From assembly GCA_001414485.1 (NCBI GenBank), contig LLEY01000017.1, positions 372,001 to 436,000 on the forward strand: a DNA stretch of 64,000 bases, in the 5' to 3' direction. Both the position numbers and the translations under genes were made by a program. Below the pieces are notes generated by a model. That model saw only the letters and a list, made by a program, of their open reading frames with translations. It did not search any database and was not told the DNA's origin. Shown here one piece after another: positions 1 through 11,671 of the stretch; position 1 is the stretch's first letter, and each line of letters opens with the position of its first letter. Origin of the DNA: Calycina herbarum (lineage: Eukaryota; Ascomycota; Leotiomycetes; Helotiales; Pezizellaceae).

Positions 1-103
1 TCTCATGCAGACTCCGAGGGAAGAGAGATATCTCGGGGAGAGAGTGTCTTCAACTGTAAATGCTTGAGGTGTGAAAAGCAGGCAGGACACCAAGGCGGTA
101 TCA

Positions 104-2931
104 ATGATCGCTTTAGTCGTTGGGATGATGGAGAACTCCTGGGAAGCTTTGCGACAATCTTTGCGTTGCTTATACTTCGACCCAGGCGAAACAGTCCATA
201 GCGGGACCCAGCAAAGCAGGGTTTATTTAGGAGGCCCCGTTATGGACTGTTACGCCTGGGACGAAGTATTTTTTTCGTGTCCTGGTCTAATTTCGGTCTT
301 TCGTCAAAATGGGGTTTCCCTTGATAGTAGCTATTTGTCGTACGAACAGTTGCTCTTTATCGACCGTTCTGAGGGGCTAACAGCAACTCAAGCAAACAAC
401 ATCCGCAACGAGATCTTACGTACTCAATACCAATTCCGAGTACGAAAGTTCGCCAAAAGGACTGAAATCACAATTGTGGATGAGAGAGAAACTTTGCCAA
501 TCCGAGAAGACCGAATTGTCGCCGGAGGGCAATTTTGGTGAAGTCTATGCATTCGATATCCCTTCTGAGTATATTGACGAGAACTTGAGGTCCCTTCAGG
601 TGAGCTTTCGTCCACATCACATCCGACGAGCACAAATCTAATTACGTACATCCAACAGACGAGTCGTTTTGCTAGAAAGATATTCAAACAGCTTCCGACC
701 CAAAGCAACAACATGTCAAAGAAGTTGTTCTTCAGCAGCTTTCAAATAAAGAAAAACCGCATTCTCATTTGATGCCAGCTCTAGCGGCCTTCGAGCATGG
801 CAAAGATTTTTTCTTTATTCTCTTCGAGCTTGCTGAGAGCACTCTCTACAAATTTCTAGTCGGTGGTGGACCAGATATCAGCCCGCGAGAGCTTTGGAAA
901 CAAGTCCTTGGTTTATTAGATGGACTTGCCCGCTTGCATCGTATGGGGGTGGTTCATCGCGACCTCAAACCCGCAAATGTTTTAATTGTCAAAGGAGTAA
1001 TGAAGATCGCAGATTTCGGTTTCGCGAGTTACAACCCATCGCTGGATACAACAGGCTCGAGTCTCACCGGAAGTTATGTTCCTGAAGGCATCAGTAATTA
1101 TTCCCCCCCGCCAAGCGATGGGGGATGCGAGAAATATGATGTGTACTTTTTGGGGGCCATGATGTCCGAAATTGCATGTTTTGATATCGGAAAGGAGTCT
1201 AGAGTGGCCCAATACAGACAGAGCAGGTCGGAAGACCCAGGAGAGAAACACAATCACTCCCGGAGATTTTACTACCAAGAGGGAAATGAGATGAAAGCAT
1301 CCGTTGCCGAGCAGCACTTAACTTTGTTGAAATGGGTGCAGGAAGAGAGCGAAAATCCTGAAACGACCATGGTTCCTTGGCAAGAATTCTTCCTCCAAGA
1401 AGACCTTTTCAGTATGATAGAAGACATGCTCCACGGGTCCAAAGCAAGCAGGCCAAAGGCTGCGGAAGTGGCGTTCAGACTAGGAAAGTTTTCAACGCAA
1501 GCTGAGGAAGATATAGCACACCAGGCACAGAATATTAACGACAGAACAGAGTATCGTGCTGTGAATAAATGGCTAGAGTTATTCGTCGACAACGCCCTTG
1601 GGCCATCAGAATTTGGAAACAGATTGTAAGTCTTATATGTAGCTAAGACCGTGCACTGTTGACGAGATCTAATTTGACATGACAGTATCGCTAGTTTCGC
1701 AGGAAATATGAGTTGCGGGCTTTTGCTCTATCCTAACGCAAGGACGGAGAAAATCAAGATTTTGCGTGTCGAGTACTCTTTTAACGAGAGTGGGGTAAAA
1801 TCCGAGAAAGAAAGAGAGATGTCCGGTATGTTACTAGTCTAGGATTTGAATTTATTCATACTTACGACCGTGGTAGTTGATCGCAAACAAAGGGTCCCAG
1901 ATGCAGGAATTAAACCAACTTATTTTGAAAAGGCGAATGGCAACGCGGTATGTTTGGTAAATGACGAAGTGAAGACGATCTACACATTCCGTCGCCTGCC
2001 TGGTCAGTATCTTTTGTCGTTAATAGATAGTCACCTCCTAACTGGAGATAGATGCACTCCGCTTCCAAGGTGTAATGACAGGCGAAGTTGTCTACAACCA
2101 GTGAGACTTCCACCCCAACCCCCATGATTATATCACACTGACCATCAATTTTGGTATGAGCTTTAAGCTTACTGACTTTTCGCTGAGGAATTATGGAAAA
2201 TTCACTTCCACTCCATCCATTCCATTCCTCTCTAGAAGTAAAAAATCTAAAGACAAGAAACAGGTTGTCAGAGGAGAAACGGCTCAGCTTCAAATGTGGA
2301 ACCGGAAAATGCACGGCTCGTCTGAAGTTCCCGACGTAAAGATTGCAATACTTTCCAAGGACACGCTTACCATCGTCAAAAGTGAGTTAAATGTAATTAA
2401 ATAGAAACTCATCGTTAATGGCATAACCCAGTTACCAGCCAATTTGTCGAAAACGCAGCAAACAGACTGATAAGACTCAATCCTCCTCCGCCTTCAACTG
2501 TTGCCCGACTCTCTCTCCCGGAGACTCAGTCTATAGATATATCCGAGGGCATTCCGTTCATTTTGGAACCTCGAAAGTACGATAATTATGACGAAGTTCG
2601 AGTTGACTTCGAAGATGAAAACGGTATTGTCAAATTTATTTATATAATAATGATTGAGTTCTCTTTTACTAACAAAGAAAACACAGACTGCAAGGCCTTC
2701 TGGCAAAATCGTGATGATCTAGTGGAGGAAAGTTTTCCGGTAAAGTCATCGTGGAAAGTCGACTCCTCAAAAGGCTCGATCCTATCTCGGAGAGATACGA
2801 CAGAATCTCAAGAAACGACACGCTCGCGAGAGACGACTCATTCTCGAAAAGCAACTGGAAATGGAAGAGAGTCGGTTGAGCCCCGGAGAGACAGTCGGAG
2901 ATATAACACCTTGCCAGCAAACCACTCCTAA
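104..2931 (+). CDS. Protein-kinase-like protein, multi-exon, 5' reading frame unclear
   Basis: The middle of the gene (769-1625) encodes a eukaryotic protein kinase core: catalytic loop HRDLKPANVL, magnesium-binding DFGFA and an activation segment. The glycine-rich loop GNFGEVYAF lies at about 528-554. Downstream exons join cleanly through introns at 1626-1685, 1826-1876, 2003-2051, 2101-2160, 2382-2431 and 2624-2686, giving a non-kinase C-terminal half of about 330 residues that I do not recognise. It ends in a Ser/Arg/Thr-rich tail. The 5' part opens at an ATG at 104, but the glycine loop is in a different frame from the preceding stretch. An intron 440-506, or a one-base frameshift near 526, would link them. 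A second frame change follows at 600-675 (intron with acceptor at 675, or 600-658 plus a frameshift). It therefore could be intact or a pseudogene. Substrate and role are unknown. Confidence 0.65.
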
Positions 2932-4715
2932 GGGTTAGATTCCACATCATCCACTTTATTTACTTCGGAGCGCCCTCGTGAACACCACCAATACCAAATC
3001 GCTATAGCGATTATTGAGAATGTCAGAGCTATTACAACATATATCCAGATGTTTGATGCTACAGCCAAACTGTGTCCGTCTTTCGTATCTTCAAATCCAA
3101 AAAAGTTGGACCCGAAGAAAGTCTGTGATGGAATATAAGTTCTTTCGATCATAGTTGAGGGGTGTTTATTTAAAAGGGTAACCTACGGCTAAGAAAGTCG
3201 CGGGAAGGAATATGGCAGATATGAATGCAATCGTTCGCATTGCCTTAGTGTCATGAGTGGTTTGTGAGGTCAGCTCTCTGACAAGACTGTTCTCCTCCGC
3301 CCCTTGTTTGGAAATTTCATGCATGGCCAAGTTGATTTTATTGTTCGTTTCAGTATTCCGAAGATCTAGTATATGCTCAATCTAGACAGGTCGTATTAGC
3401 AAACCTTACGGTCTCAATCAAGAACGGGTTCTTTCGGATTACAGTTCTATGGATTTGCCCTGAGGAGACTTACCAAAGACCCGACTCCTCGCGCTCTATT
3501 CACGAGAGGATCAAGCTGCGAAATATGAGTCTCATTTTGGAAAATATAGTTGTCGATCATAATCTCGCACTGGCAGAACAATCTGGCCGTTTCCTGGGAC
3601 GAAAAGAACTTTATACGAGTGGAAAATGCCTTGAGATGATCGCACAAATTTCCATTGAGCTTGAGCGTGTGCATGGGACGTTTCAACTTATCCGCCATTA
3701 TCTGCAGGCTGCGTATGTCGCCAAAGTCCACAGTAATCGCACCTTCTCGAACCGGATGTTGAATATTTGAGGAAAATCCGCGATCCATCTTCAAAAGTTA
3801 GCTTTGATGGAGCATGGAAAGTCTTGTTCCACATACTAGTTCTGAGAACTTCTCCTCCAAGTGATTTACATATTCGCGCCAATTTTCGGAAAGACAGAGC
3901 AAGATGAGGGCGTGACAGCGAAGTTGTCCGAGGGTTCCTGTGGCTCCAGGCTCTGAAAATTCCCTATTTAGGCGCTTGCTCAGATTGTCAGGTGGATTGA
4001 GGAGTATCCAGGTGCATTTTACTGGATCCATTTGGAATTTGTGGTAGACTCCGGTTTCGCGAATTGAGAATGGGTCTCTGAGGGCAGAGATTCGCATGTG
4101 TCTAGCTACATATTTTACATTGTATGCAATTTCTATGCAACAATTAGCAACGTCTTTGTTCGGAGCTCATCGAAATGCACATCATAATCACAACCCGGCA
4201 AGTTCGCGGGCTCAGGAGATAGCCTACAGAAGAGTGCTGTGAACTTTCTTCGGATGCTGTTATTTTTTCGCCAAATGCATGCACCACATCCAGGAATCCC
4301 GAGTACACGTTCAACCCAGTCATTAGCTTACGAAAGAGTTCTTCGGTTATCAGAAGCTGGCTCCAAGAATCTTCTTGGGGTATTTGACTAGAGTTGAAGT
4401 AAGTGAGAATGTTCAGTTCCGTGTGAAGAACAACGTACAACAGCGAAGTGGTTGGTGGATTCTCAAGGCAGGATGATAACTGCTCTGATGAATTGACTAT
4501 TAACTGCTCCTGGATGGCTGTACGCTATGGTAAGACGAGGTCGTAATTTTGGCCGGAACCACAAACCTTCTTTCTGATCGGCCCGGAACATCTGCAATTC
4601 GCTTTCTTCTTCGTCAAGCAGGAATAGTTTCTCCGCTTCTTTACTGAATTCTGCATGGCAGCGCTTTGCATCAACCTCCAAGATAGTGAACGAGAGGTTT
4701 TGGGGGTATATTTCC
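2928..4715 (-). CDS. CorA-like (Mg2+-transporter-type) fungal membrane protein, 5' end uncertain
   Basis: Exons on the minus strand are about 4715-4568, 4496-4439, 4387-4195, 4132-3837, 3788-3474, 3381-3187 and 3122-2928. Features seen are a DPFSIRETGVYH block, which resembles the RQTGVYHQ-type motif of fungal CorA-domain proteins, then a long helical region, the segment AFISAIFLPATFLATFFGSN that resembles the pre-TM/TM1 region, and a last hydrophobic helix (IWIYVVIALTFSIIAIAIWY) followed by a short charged tail. Such proteins are membrane proteins of mostly unknown role, and many fungal ones occur beside signalling or incompatibility genes. The exon 4387-4195 is one nucleotide out of phase with its neighbours under the splice sites I can see. 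No ATG opens the first exon before an upstream TGA. It may be a pseudogene or have unseen splice sites. Its stop codon overlaps that of the kinase-like gene. Confidence 0.6.
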
Positions 4716-4830
4716 AACCGGTGAAGCGTTCAGACGTTTCAACTGCTATAATATAGTGAAAACAACTGATAATAATATTTCTCTTTGGAAACAAAAAGAA
4801 GGAATAATCGAAGATTGTCTCGAGATACAC

Positions 4831-5757
4831 ATTCTCGACGATAACAACATTTTATTGGGCTTAGTTCCCCAATTCAGAGTCACAGCTGGGCGTTTTTGCA
4901 GTGTGCCTCACGGGTTACCCGCCACCAGCTGAAACACGTATACAGAAAGCTAAGGTATTTATTCTGAACAGGTTTTGATTCGACTACAGCCCTACTAAGT
5001 CTCCTTCTCTCCATCTATCTGTCTTAGATGCTTTAGCGATCGCTCGCTTTCGTTCTCTGCGATACTCAATGAAGCGGCGATGAAGTTCTACCTTTTGATT
5101 CTAATGGCATTTACTCGTCAGCGAAAACTACTAAACGGAACAATTACCTACATGCTCCAATTTCTAGGTATCTCGACTTTCCATTTCGCCTAATCATCTG
5201 GTGGCTCTTGTCACTCATGTTAAACACATCAATTGGCCGGTTCCCGCGAGCCTTACAATAATCTTAAAGTTTCCCTGGCCGAACCAAGCCTCGAGTTGTT
5301 CTTCAAGTATGCTTTGAACCAGCATGTATCGAGCATCTATCGTTTCTTCGACCATTTTGCTTGCAAATCACTTGTTCCGATCGACACGCCGGGTTAAAAT
5401 ATAAGAACAGAGAAGCCCGGGGGATCATCAGCAGCCTGCTATTTGATTTAATATGTAGCAACTCGGTGAGCTTAAACAGGCGGGGCATTTAATCTCACCT
5501 CCGCCTCACGATTCCTTATCAGGAGACGGCTGGTGTAAGACTTTGGGGCTCAAGAGAAATTCCGACCAATTAACGAGGTATTTCACTCGAAAATGCAACA
5601 CCAAATCAATATTATGCATAGCCTTCACCGAGAGCGCTTATGGTTACACCACGCAAGGCAAAATTACCTTGTGAGAGAATGCGGAGTTGGCTGAAATGAA
5701 CAAAATTATGGGAAGACTTGGTCCTTAATATCCTTCTTATATCCTTCGTTATCTTGA
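4831..5757. other. Intergenic, upstream of siderophore transporter
   Basis: No credible coding region was seen on either strand. The stretch is the 5' flank of the siderophore transporter and contains two GATA-type sequences, listed separately. Confidence 0.6.
5516..5754 (-). promoter_or_regulatory. Two GATA-type motifs upstream of the siderophore transporter
   Basis: TTATCAG at 5516-5522 is the reverse complement of CTGATAA. TTATCT at 5749-5754 is the reverse complement of AGATAA and sits 3 nt before the start codon. Iron-responsive GATA repressors (SreA/Urbs1 family) bind extended WGATAA sites near siderophore genes. The link here is inference from position only, because short GATA motifs are frequent by chance. 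Confidence 0.25.
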
Positions 5758-8011
5758 ATGGACTCGAAGGAATCAATTCCAGCCGTGGAAACAAATACAG
5801 CGATCGAAATAAACTCTGCCGGGGGAATGAATCCAGCAGTTTCCGAAAAGGCTCCGGCTGTTTCGAGGGATAGTGCCGAGGAGCATTCCCTCCAAGATAT
5901 ACCCATTATTGGAGAGGTGAGTCCGGGTGTTGTACGTGCAAGAATCCTCGCAGACAATCTCACATTTTGGGAACGTGTGATTATTTTTGTTTGTCTCTTT
6001 CTTCTCGCTTATGTTTATGGCCTCGATGGAACTCTTCGCTATGTATACCAGGTGAGAAACCATCTTTTGACGTATACCCTCTTTGCTAAGAAAGTAAATA
6101 AGCCATACGCCACTTCTGGGTTTGGAACTCACTCGACTCTTGCTACTATCAACGTCATCCGAGCTGTAATTGCTGCTGCTGCGCAGGTAAGAAAGCATTC
6201 GGAATTCAATGGTTCATAATTTCACTAACATGGCCAGCCCACTGCCGCTAAAATTGCCGATGTATTTGGAAGAACTGAACTCATCGTTGTGAGCGTCGTA
6301 TTTTATATTCTTGGTGCGTGAAGTTCCATCCCTCCCGGGCGCTGAGTCATGCTGATATTTTCCAGGTACTATTGTTGAAGCTAGTAGTCACAATGTCGAA
6401 GGATTCGCAGCTGGGGCAACAATACATCAGGTGTGTAGCTCTAGAACACTCTGACCCGAAAATGTTCTAACGTTTTTTTAGATTGGGTATACATCCATAC
6501 TCGTCCTTGTTGAAGTAGTCATCGCAGACATTACTTCTCTTAAATCTCGCCTGGTATTTTCCTTTGTTCCAGCTTTACCTTTCCTGGTATGTGTCCTTTT
6601 CTAGCTGAGATCAAATCATAAAGTTGACCTTTTAGATCAATACATGGGTCAGTGGTGATATCAGCGCAGCCGTGCTCAAAACTACAACCTGGCGTTGGGG
6701 AATCGGAATGTTTGCAATCATATACACTTGTAAGTGCCCATCTCACTACCTTTTATGGTTAGCATAAGACTCACATTCTGTATAAGTTGTATCTATTCCG
6801 TTAATTATTTCGCTTTGGTTACCCTACCGAAGAGCATTAGGAACTGGAGCCTTGAACAATTACAGAAGCCCATTGCAAATGCTAGGGAAACGACGTCTGG
6901 CTGCAGCAATATTTTGGCAATTAGATGTGATCGGAATCGTTTTGTTGATTGCGGTATTTGCCTTGATTCTTGTCCCATTTACGATTGCTGGTGGGGCATC
7001 AGAACAGTGGACTAAGGGAAAAGTTATTGCACCTCTTGTTATCGGTCTATTTTGTATTCCCATCTGGATATGGTGGGAGACCAAAGCCCCGTATCCAATG
7101 CTGCCATTCACGGCAAGTTACTCGCTACGATATGCGTTTTGTACTCGCTAATATATATCATAGCTTCTTAAAGATCGTGCAGTATGGGGAGCTCTTGGGA
7201 TTGCTTGGATGCTCACGTTCTGCTGGTACTTGCAAGCTAATTTTCTGTATACCGTACTTGTCGTCTCGTTTGACGAATCGGTTAAGAGTGCTACGCGGAT
7301 CTCTTCTCTGTATAGGTGAGTACCACTTTTTCAAAGTTTCAACAAATTACGATGCTAATCTTCGGAAGCTTCTGTTCCGTAATTACAGGTGTCATTCTTG
7401 GTCTCATCGTACTAAAGGTTCGCTACCTGAAGCCTTTTATCATCTTTGGATCCGTACTTTTCCTCGCAGCATTTGGAGTCTTGATCAACTATCGTGGTGG
7501 TTCGGGAAAAGGAAGTCATTCTGGGGTCATCGGCTCTCAGATAATTCTTGGAATCGCAGGTGGTTTATTTTCCTACCCCGCTCAAGCATCCATACAGGCA
7601 GCCACCAAGCATGAGCACGTCGCCGTCATCACCGGTCTCTACCTCGCTACCTACAATATCGGAAACGCGTTTGGAAATACGATTTCTGGGGCAATCTGGA
7701 CACAAACACTGATCCCCACTTTGTTGAAAAACTTACCTCCGCCATACAACAACATGACTATTGCTCAAGGTATATATGGGTCTCCGTTTGAGTATGCTAC
7801 GAACTATACGATTGGGACCCCACTTAGAGATGGTATGGTGGTGAGTTATCGATACACACAGAAATTGTTGACTATCACGGGAATTTGCCTGTGTGTGCCG
7901 TTGGTTGTTTTCAGTTTGTTGATTCGTAATCCAAAGTTGAGTGAGGAGCAGAGTTTGGAGGATGCGGAGGAGCCGGTTGCCTCGAGAGGACCTTGGTGGA
8001 AATTGTTTTAA
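5758..8011 (+). CDS. MFS siderophore-iron transporter (MirB/Sit1-like)
   Basis: Nine exons, with introns 6052-6102, 6187-6237, 6314-6365, 6431-6481, 6587-6635, 6730-6786, 7113-7163 and 7316-7368, give a 612-residue protein, a normal length for this family. The N-terminus (about 75 residues) is hydrophilic and followed by many membrane helices. The [20 protein letters not shown] region matches the loop 2-3 signature of fungal siderophore transporters, which import ferric siderophores by proton symport across the plasma membrane. The sequence WLPYRRAL and the late block [20 protein letters not shown] also fit the family. All splice junctions preserve phase. The intron at 7113 begins GC rather than GT. 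No siderophore synthetase lies nearby, so uptake of foreign siderophores is possible, but the substrate cannot be told from sequence. Confidence 0.92.
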
Positions 8012-10266
8012 GTGACCAGCTAGATAATGTTGTAATTAATGGAATGTATGGAAAAGTCAGAAGTTATTTCGTCAGTTCATTGTTATGCAACTCACCTCTG
8101 TCTAGATGAGAGGCCACTAAGAGGTTAAACTGTTTTTATATTTAGATAAAAACGGGGGCTTACAAAGGTGGATTTAGTCAATTGTTTTTTCAGGTCGCGC
8201 CTCGCTTACCATGTTTTGGGCCCCTTTCTCCTCAGAATGCTAGTTTTAACAAACACTCAAGGCCAACCTAGCTTTGTTATGACTCTTGCGTTCCCGACTG
8301 TAAATGCCAACATTTGCTTCGACCTACCAGCTTTAGAGCAAGATAACCAAGTTTTCGTATATTTGAAGATAAAGAACCTTGAACATGGAAAAACAGCGGT
8401 GGATTCGTGAAACTGAAAAACCATTATTGCTTCTGAAGAGGTAAAAATGTAAATCAGGATGATAAACTACTGGGGGGGTTGGAAAAGATGACGCTAGGTA
8501 TAGAGTGTCAAAACAGGAGAGGAGTGCTGTCCACCCGGATCCGAGTGGTTGGTGTCGAGAGAAGACATTGAAAGATAAATTCCCGTTAAACTGATGCCTC
8601 CGATAATTGCGGGGTGTATCTGTAAGTCCAAACTTGTCTGGGTCATTGTACTGGTAGACAAGCACGGCTTGCTTCCTCCCTCCACGGGGCTCAAAGCGCG
8701 TTTGGAAAACAAAGGATATTTTGTTAATGAATTATCACTGGACTTCAACCTAGAAGGAACCTGGAAGGAAAAAATACCCCCAGAATATACTTGCTTCTGC
8801 TGAAAATAAATAACAAAAGACATATGGACTTTGGACTAATGTTGTGGACCACCCGTTTCCACTTAAATGAATACACGTGACTTCACTAAGATCCTCAACC
8901 TCGTGAGTATCACCTTGTGTCTCACTGTCTCGTATTCAACACTGTTTTCTACATCGAGGTATTCATCATCCTCGCAAAACCACATAATCGCCGACCATGT
9001 GGGTTCCATGGAGTGCATATCAGGGACGATCCCCCATTGATAACCAAAAACGACAAGTTTGCCACCTATGACCGCGGATTCCGCACTTTGCCAAGAGATA
9101 CCTGTCGATCTGTCACACAGCAAAAGCAATGGCTGAACCCGTTAATCCGTCGATCGGTGAAACTTCCTCAAGCAATACTCTCCCCCCCTTTAATTGTCTG
9201 TCAGGTGCAAGGGTAGTTTGGCTGTGAAATGTCTGTGGGGTCTACAGACAATCAATTAAGGGGGAGAGAGTAACGAAGTTTTAAAATCCCGGATAGATTG
9301 TCGATGGGCACATGACCTCAACTCTTCGGAATATCTGGCTGTTGAAGCTTACACAACGTTTGGCACAGAAAAGCTGTTAGTTGGTGAGTTCTTCGCTTCG
9401 ATTCCTTCATCAAAATTTTATCTAAAAACCTCAAAAGATCACCCAGAAACGTTGTCGGAATCATGTTCATCTTTACTCGTCGACTCGCTTGGTACTCGGT
9501 CCGACCACAGCTTGCGAAAAATGAAACCTACCAAGTCCGGTACCAAGGAATTATTTACAATTCCCAAAGTTCGGGCAAAGCTTGTCTCCAATCCTTCTCA
9601 TAGCCTTACTTGTTGTGTTGCACCTTTGCGCAGAAATAGTGCCATATCAAGAATTCCCCGCAGATTTCCAAGACCAGCGGCCCGCAATTCGGAGACGTTT
9701 CCGCCTAGACCGGTTACAGCATTCAACATCATCTCATGTTTCCATCGTCTGAAGTAAACCAGCAGTGGCAAGAAGTCTTATTTTCGTGGAACATTGGTAA
9801 CAACTGTTGAGATCTTGAAACGTTGGAAGCTATGGGTTTGTATGGGCAGCTTGTTCTCGAAAAACTAGTCAGTCCTACATATATGCATTGATTTATCAAG
9901 GTATTTTACTTTCTCTTCAGGACAGGTATCTCTCTTCGGTATTCCAATTCATTCTCTTTTCTCTTCTTTTACATTCATACCAGCTGGCACTGTCGAGCTT
10001 GATCCCTCCTTTTTACAATTATTATTGTTTCGATAAGTGCATTATTGGAGTCACTCCTTCGTTAATCACAAAGCTGCTCTTCAACACAGCATATCTACCA
10101 TCTACCCATTCACGGACGGAGTGCTTAATACACCTTCGAGTTGAATAGGAAAAATCGTTTCTATGGGAGATCAAAACATTACCAACCTCGAAACAACCAC
10201 GACTCAAACGTCAACCAAATCAATTTCCAAGACCTATCCAGTATTCATAACTAACTTCGAACGACA
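8012..10266. other. Gene-poor interval with inverted repeat and possible coding remnants
   Basis: I see no complete gene. Two stretches look weakly protein-like. One is a minus-strand open frame at 8863-9129 of 88 codons without a recognisable family. The other is plus-strand coding-like sequence at about 9300-9380 followed by a GTGAGT donor. A long inverted repeat lies at 9177-9271. The rest appears to be non-coding. Confidence 0.45.
9177..9271. repeat. Inverted repeat with about 25-bp arms
   Basis: The left arm at 9177-9201 (ACTCTCCCCCCCTTTAATTG and following TCTGT) is an imperfect reverse complement of the right arm at 9244-9271 (ACAGACAATCAATTAAGGGG and following). The spacer is 42 bp. 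The arms differ by small insertions. It could be a short non-autonomous element or a structured non-coding region. No clear target duplication was seen. Confidence 0.6.
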
Positions 10267-11362
10267 ATGGCGATCCGAGTAATTCAAGGTATATCACAAC
10301 TTCCCCAATTTCTTTCAAAATTCGCAGTCTAACAATTCACCAGTATGCGGACTCTGGTTTTGGGTAGCCTTTATGTTCTTCGTTTTCGTCGTTCTCCACC
10401 AATCACAAGCCCTTCTCCCAAGCGCCATCAGCTCCCAGAAAACTCCCCCAATCAACAGTTCGCCGATAGCCATTAAAAGCAAAGGATTAACCACCCACCA
10501 ACGCATGCTACGCGCCGAAAAATCATGGCAATCCAGCGTATCTCTTCGCCACGAAATGGCAGCCAAACACCCGGGATATCCACAAGTTCCTCTCTTCCCA
10601 GCCCAAAAGCTCGACGACTTCGGAAAATACCCTTATACAATCTGGGATTTCTTCCCAGCGACTTACACCTGTCCCCACGACATCCAAAGAGTCGGTCGTC
10701 TAGGAGATGGCGGAAAATGGGTCTGCGGAATGTCATTATTCGAAAACAAACCCGCTCCAGCAGTTTCTCGAGCGGGAACTTCAAATAATCCCAGTACGAT
10801 TATCTACAGTTTTGGAGTAAACGATGAATCTACTTTCGAAGCGGAGATGTTGGCACGCATCCCTTCTGCCCAAATATTCGCTTTCGATTACTCAGTTACA
10901 TCCTTTGGACCTCAACTCCCGGCCTCTTTCAGCGCTCGAGCACATTTCCGACAAGTTGGATTGAGTTGGTACGATGAGATGAATCGCTCTCCTCAATTCT
11001 TCAGTCTGCAGACGTTGATGATGGAGAACAAACATACTTATATGGATATCCTGAAAATCGACGTTGAGGGCGCTGAGTACCAGGCTTTCGATGGGTTTAT
11101 GGATTGGTGTGATAAAGTGAATGGCGGAGTTATGCCTATTGGACAGATCTTGATTGAACTTCATCTTGTTGATGATAAGGTCATCAATTTCGAGAGGTTT
11201 TTGGCTTGGTGGGAGAGACTGGAGGGGTTTGGAATGCGTCCTACTTGGTTGGAGATCAATCTCCTGGCTGTTACTTTGGCGAGTGGAAAAACGGATCCAC
11301 GATGCGTCGAGTACGTGTTTGTGAATCATAAAGATCAACATAGCATTTTGTTGCAGGAATAG
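10267..11362 (+). CDS. Membrane-anchored methyltransferase-like protein (Methyltransf_22/METTL24 type)
   Basis: Two exons (10267-10288 and 10344-11362, intron with GTATAT donor and TCTAAC branch site) encode 346 residues. A single hydrophobic segment at about residues 10-26 (LWFWVAFMFFVFVV region) suggests a type II membrane or Golgi/ER anchor. The luminal part has the block CPHDIQRVGRLGDGGKWVCG and later KIDVEGAEYQAF, which match METTL24-like and FkbM-type methyltransferase folds in which the KIDVEGAE stretch belongs to the SAM-dependent core. The short 22-nt first exon was chosen because it supplies an ATG and the start of the anchor. The substrate is unknown. A secreted-pathway glycan or protein is a guess from topology. 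Confidence 0.8.
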
Positions 11363-11671
11363 ACATAGACTATAGACTTTTACGACATGAAGGGGGACTT
11401 TTTCTGCGAACCTAGGCTTGTAAGGTTATTGGCGTTAAGGGTGTTATTGGCGTCGGAAGACGGGTTTTGGGATTAGACTGTCACCACCAAATTGAAATAC
11501 TATCAAAAAAGAATGGACCACACATAGCGGTTGACAAAATGAATGGTAGCACTGATGATCGCGTGGCTTCTCCTGTTTTAATTTCAAAGCACTCCAATTC
11601 AACTCATAGCTTAAGGCTTCTCTTGATTTTCTTGGTTTCTTCAAGTTTCTCAAACAATTATATTGAAAATA

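Noticed and set aside
2098..2165. Apparent in-frame TGA and frameshift in the kinase-like gene
   Set aside because: Introns at 2003-2051 (branch CTAAC) and 2101-2160 (GTGAGA donor) remove both; joined exons read YNHFKLTDF without a stop.
3789..3836. Apparent TAA stop within the CorA-like gene
   Set aside because: It lies in a 48-nt intron with GTATGT donor, GCTAAC branch and AAG acceptor.
5758..8011. Siderophore biosynthesis cluster around the transporter
   Set aside because: No NRPS, ornithine monooxygenase or acyltransferase gene is present in the window.
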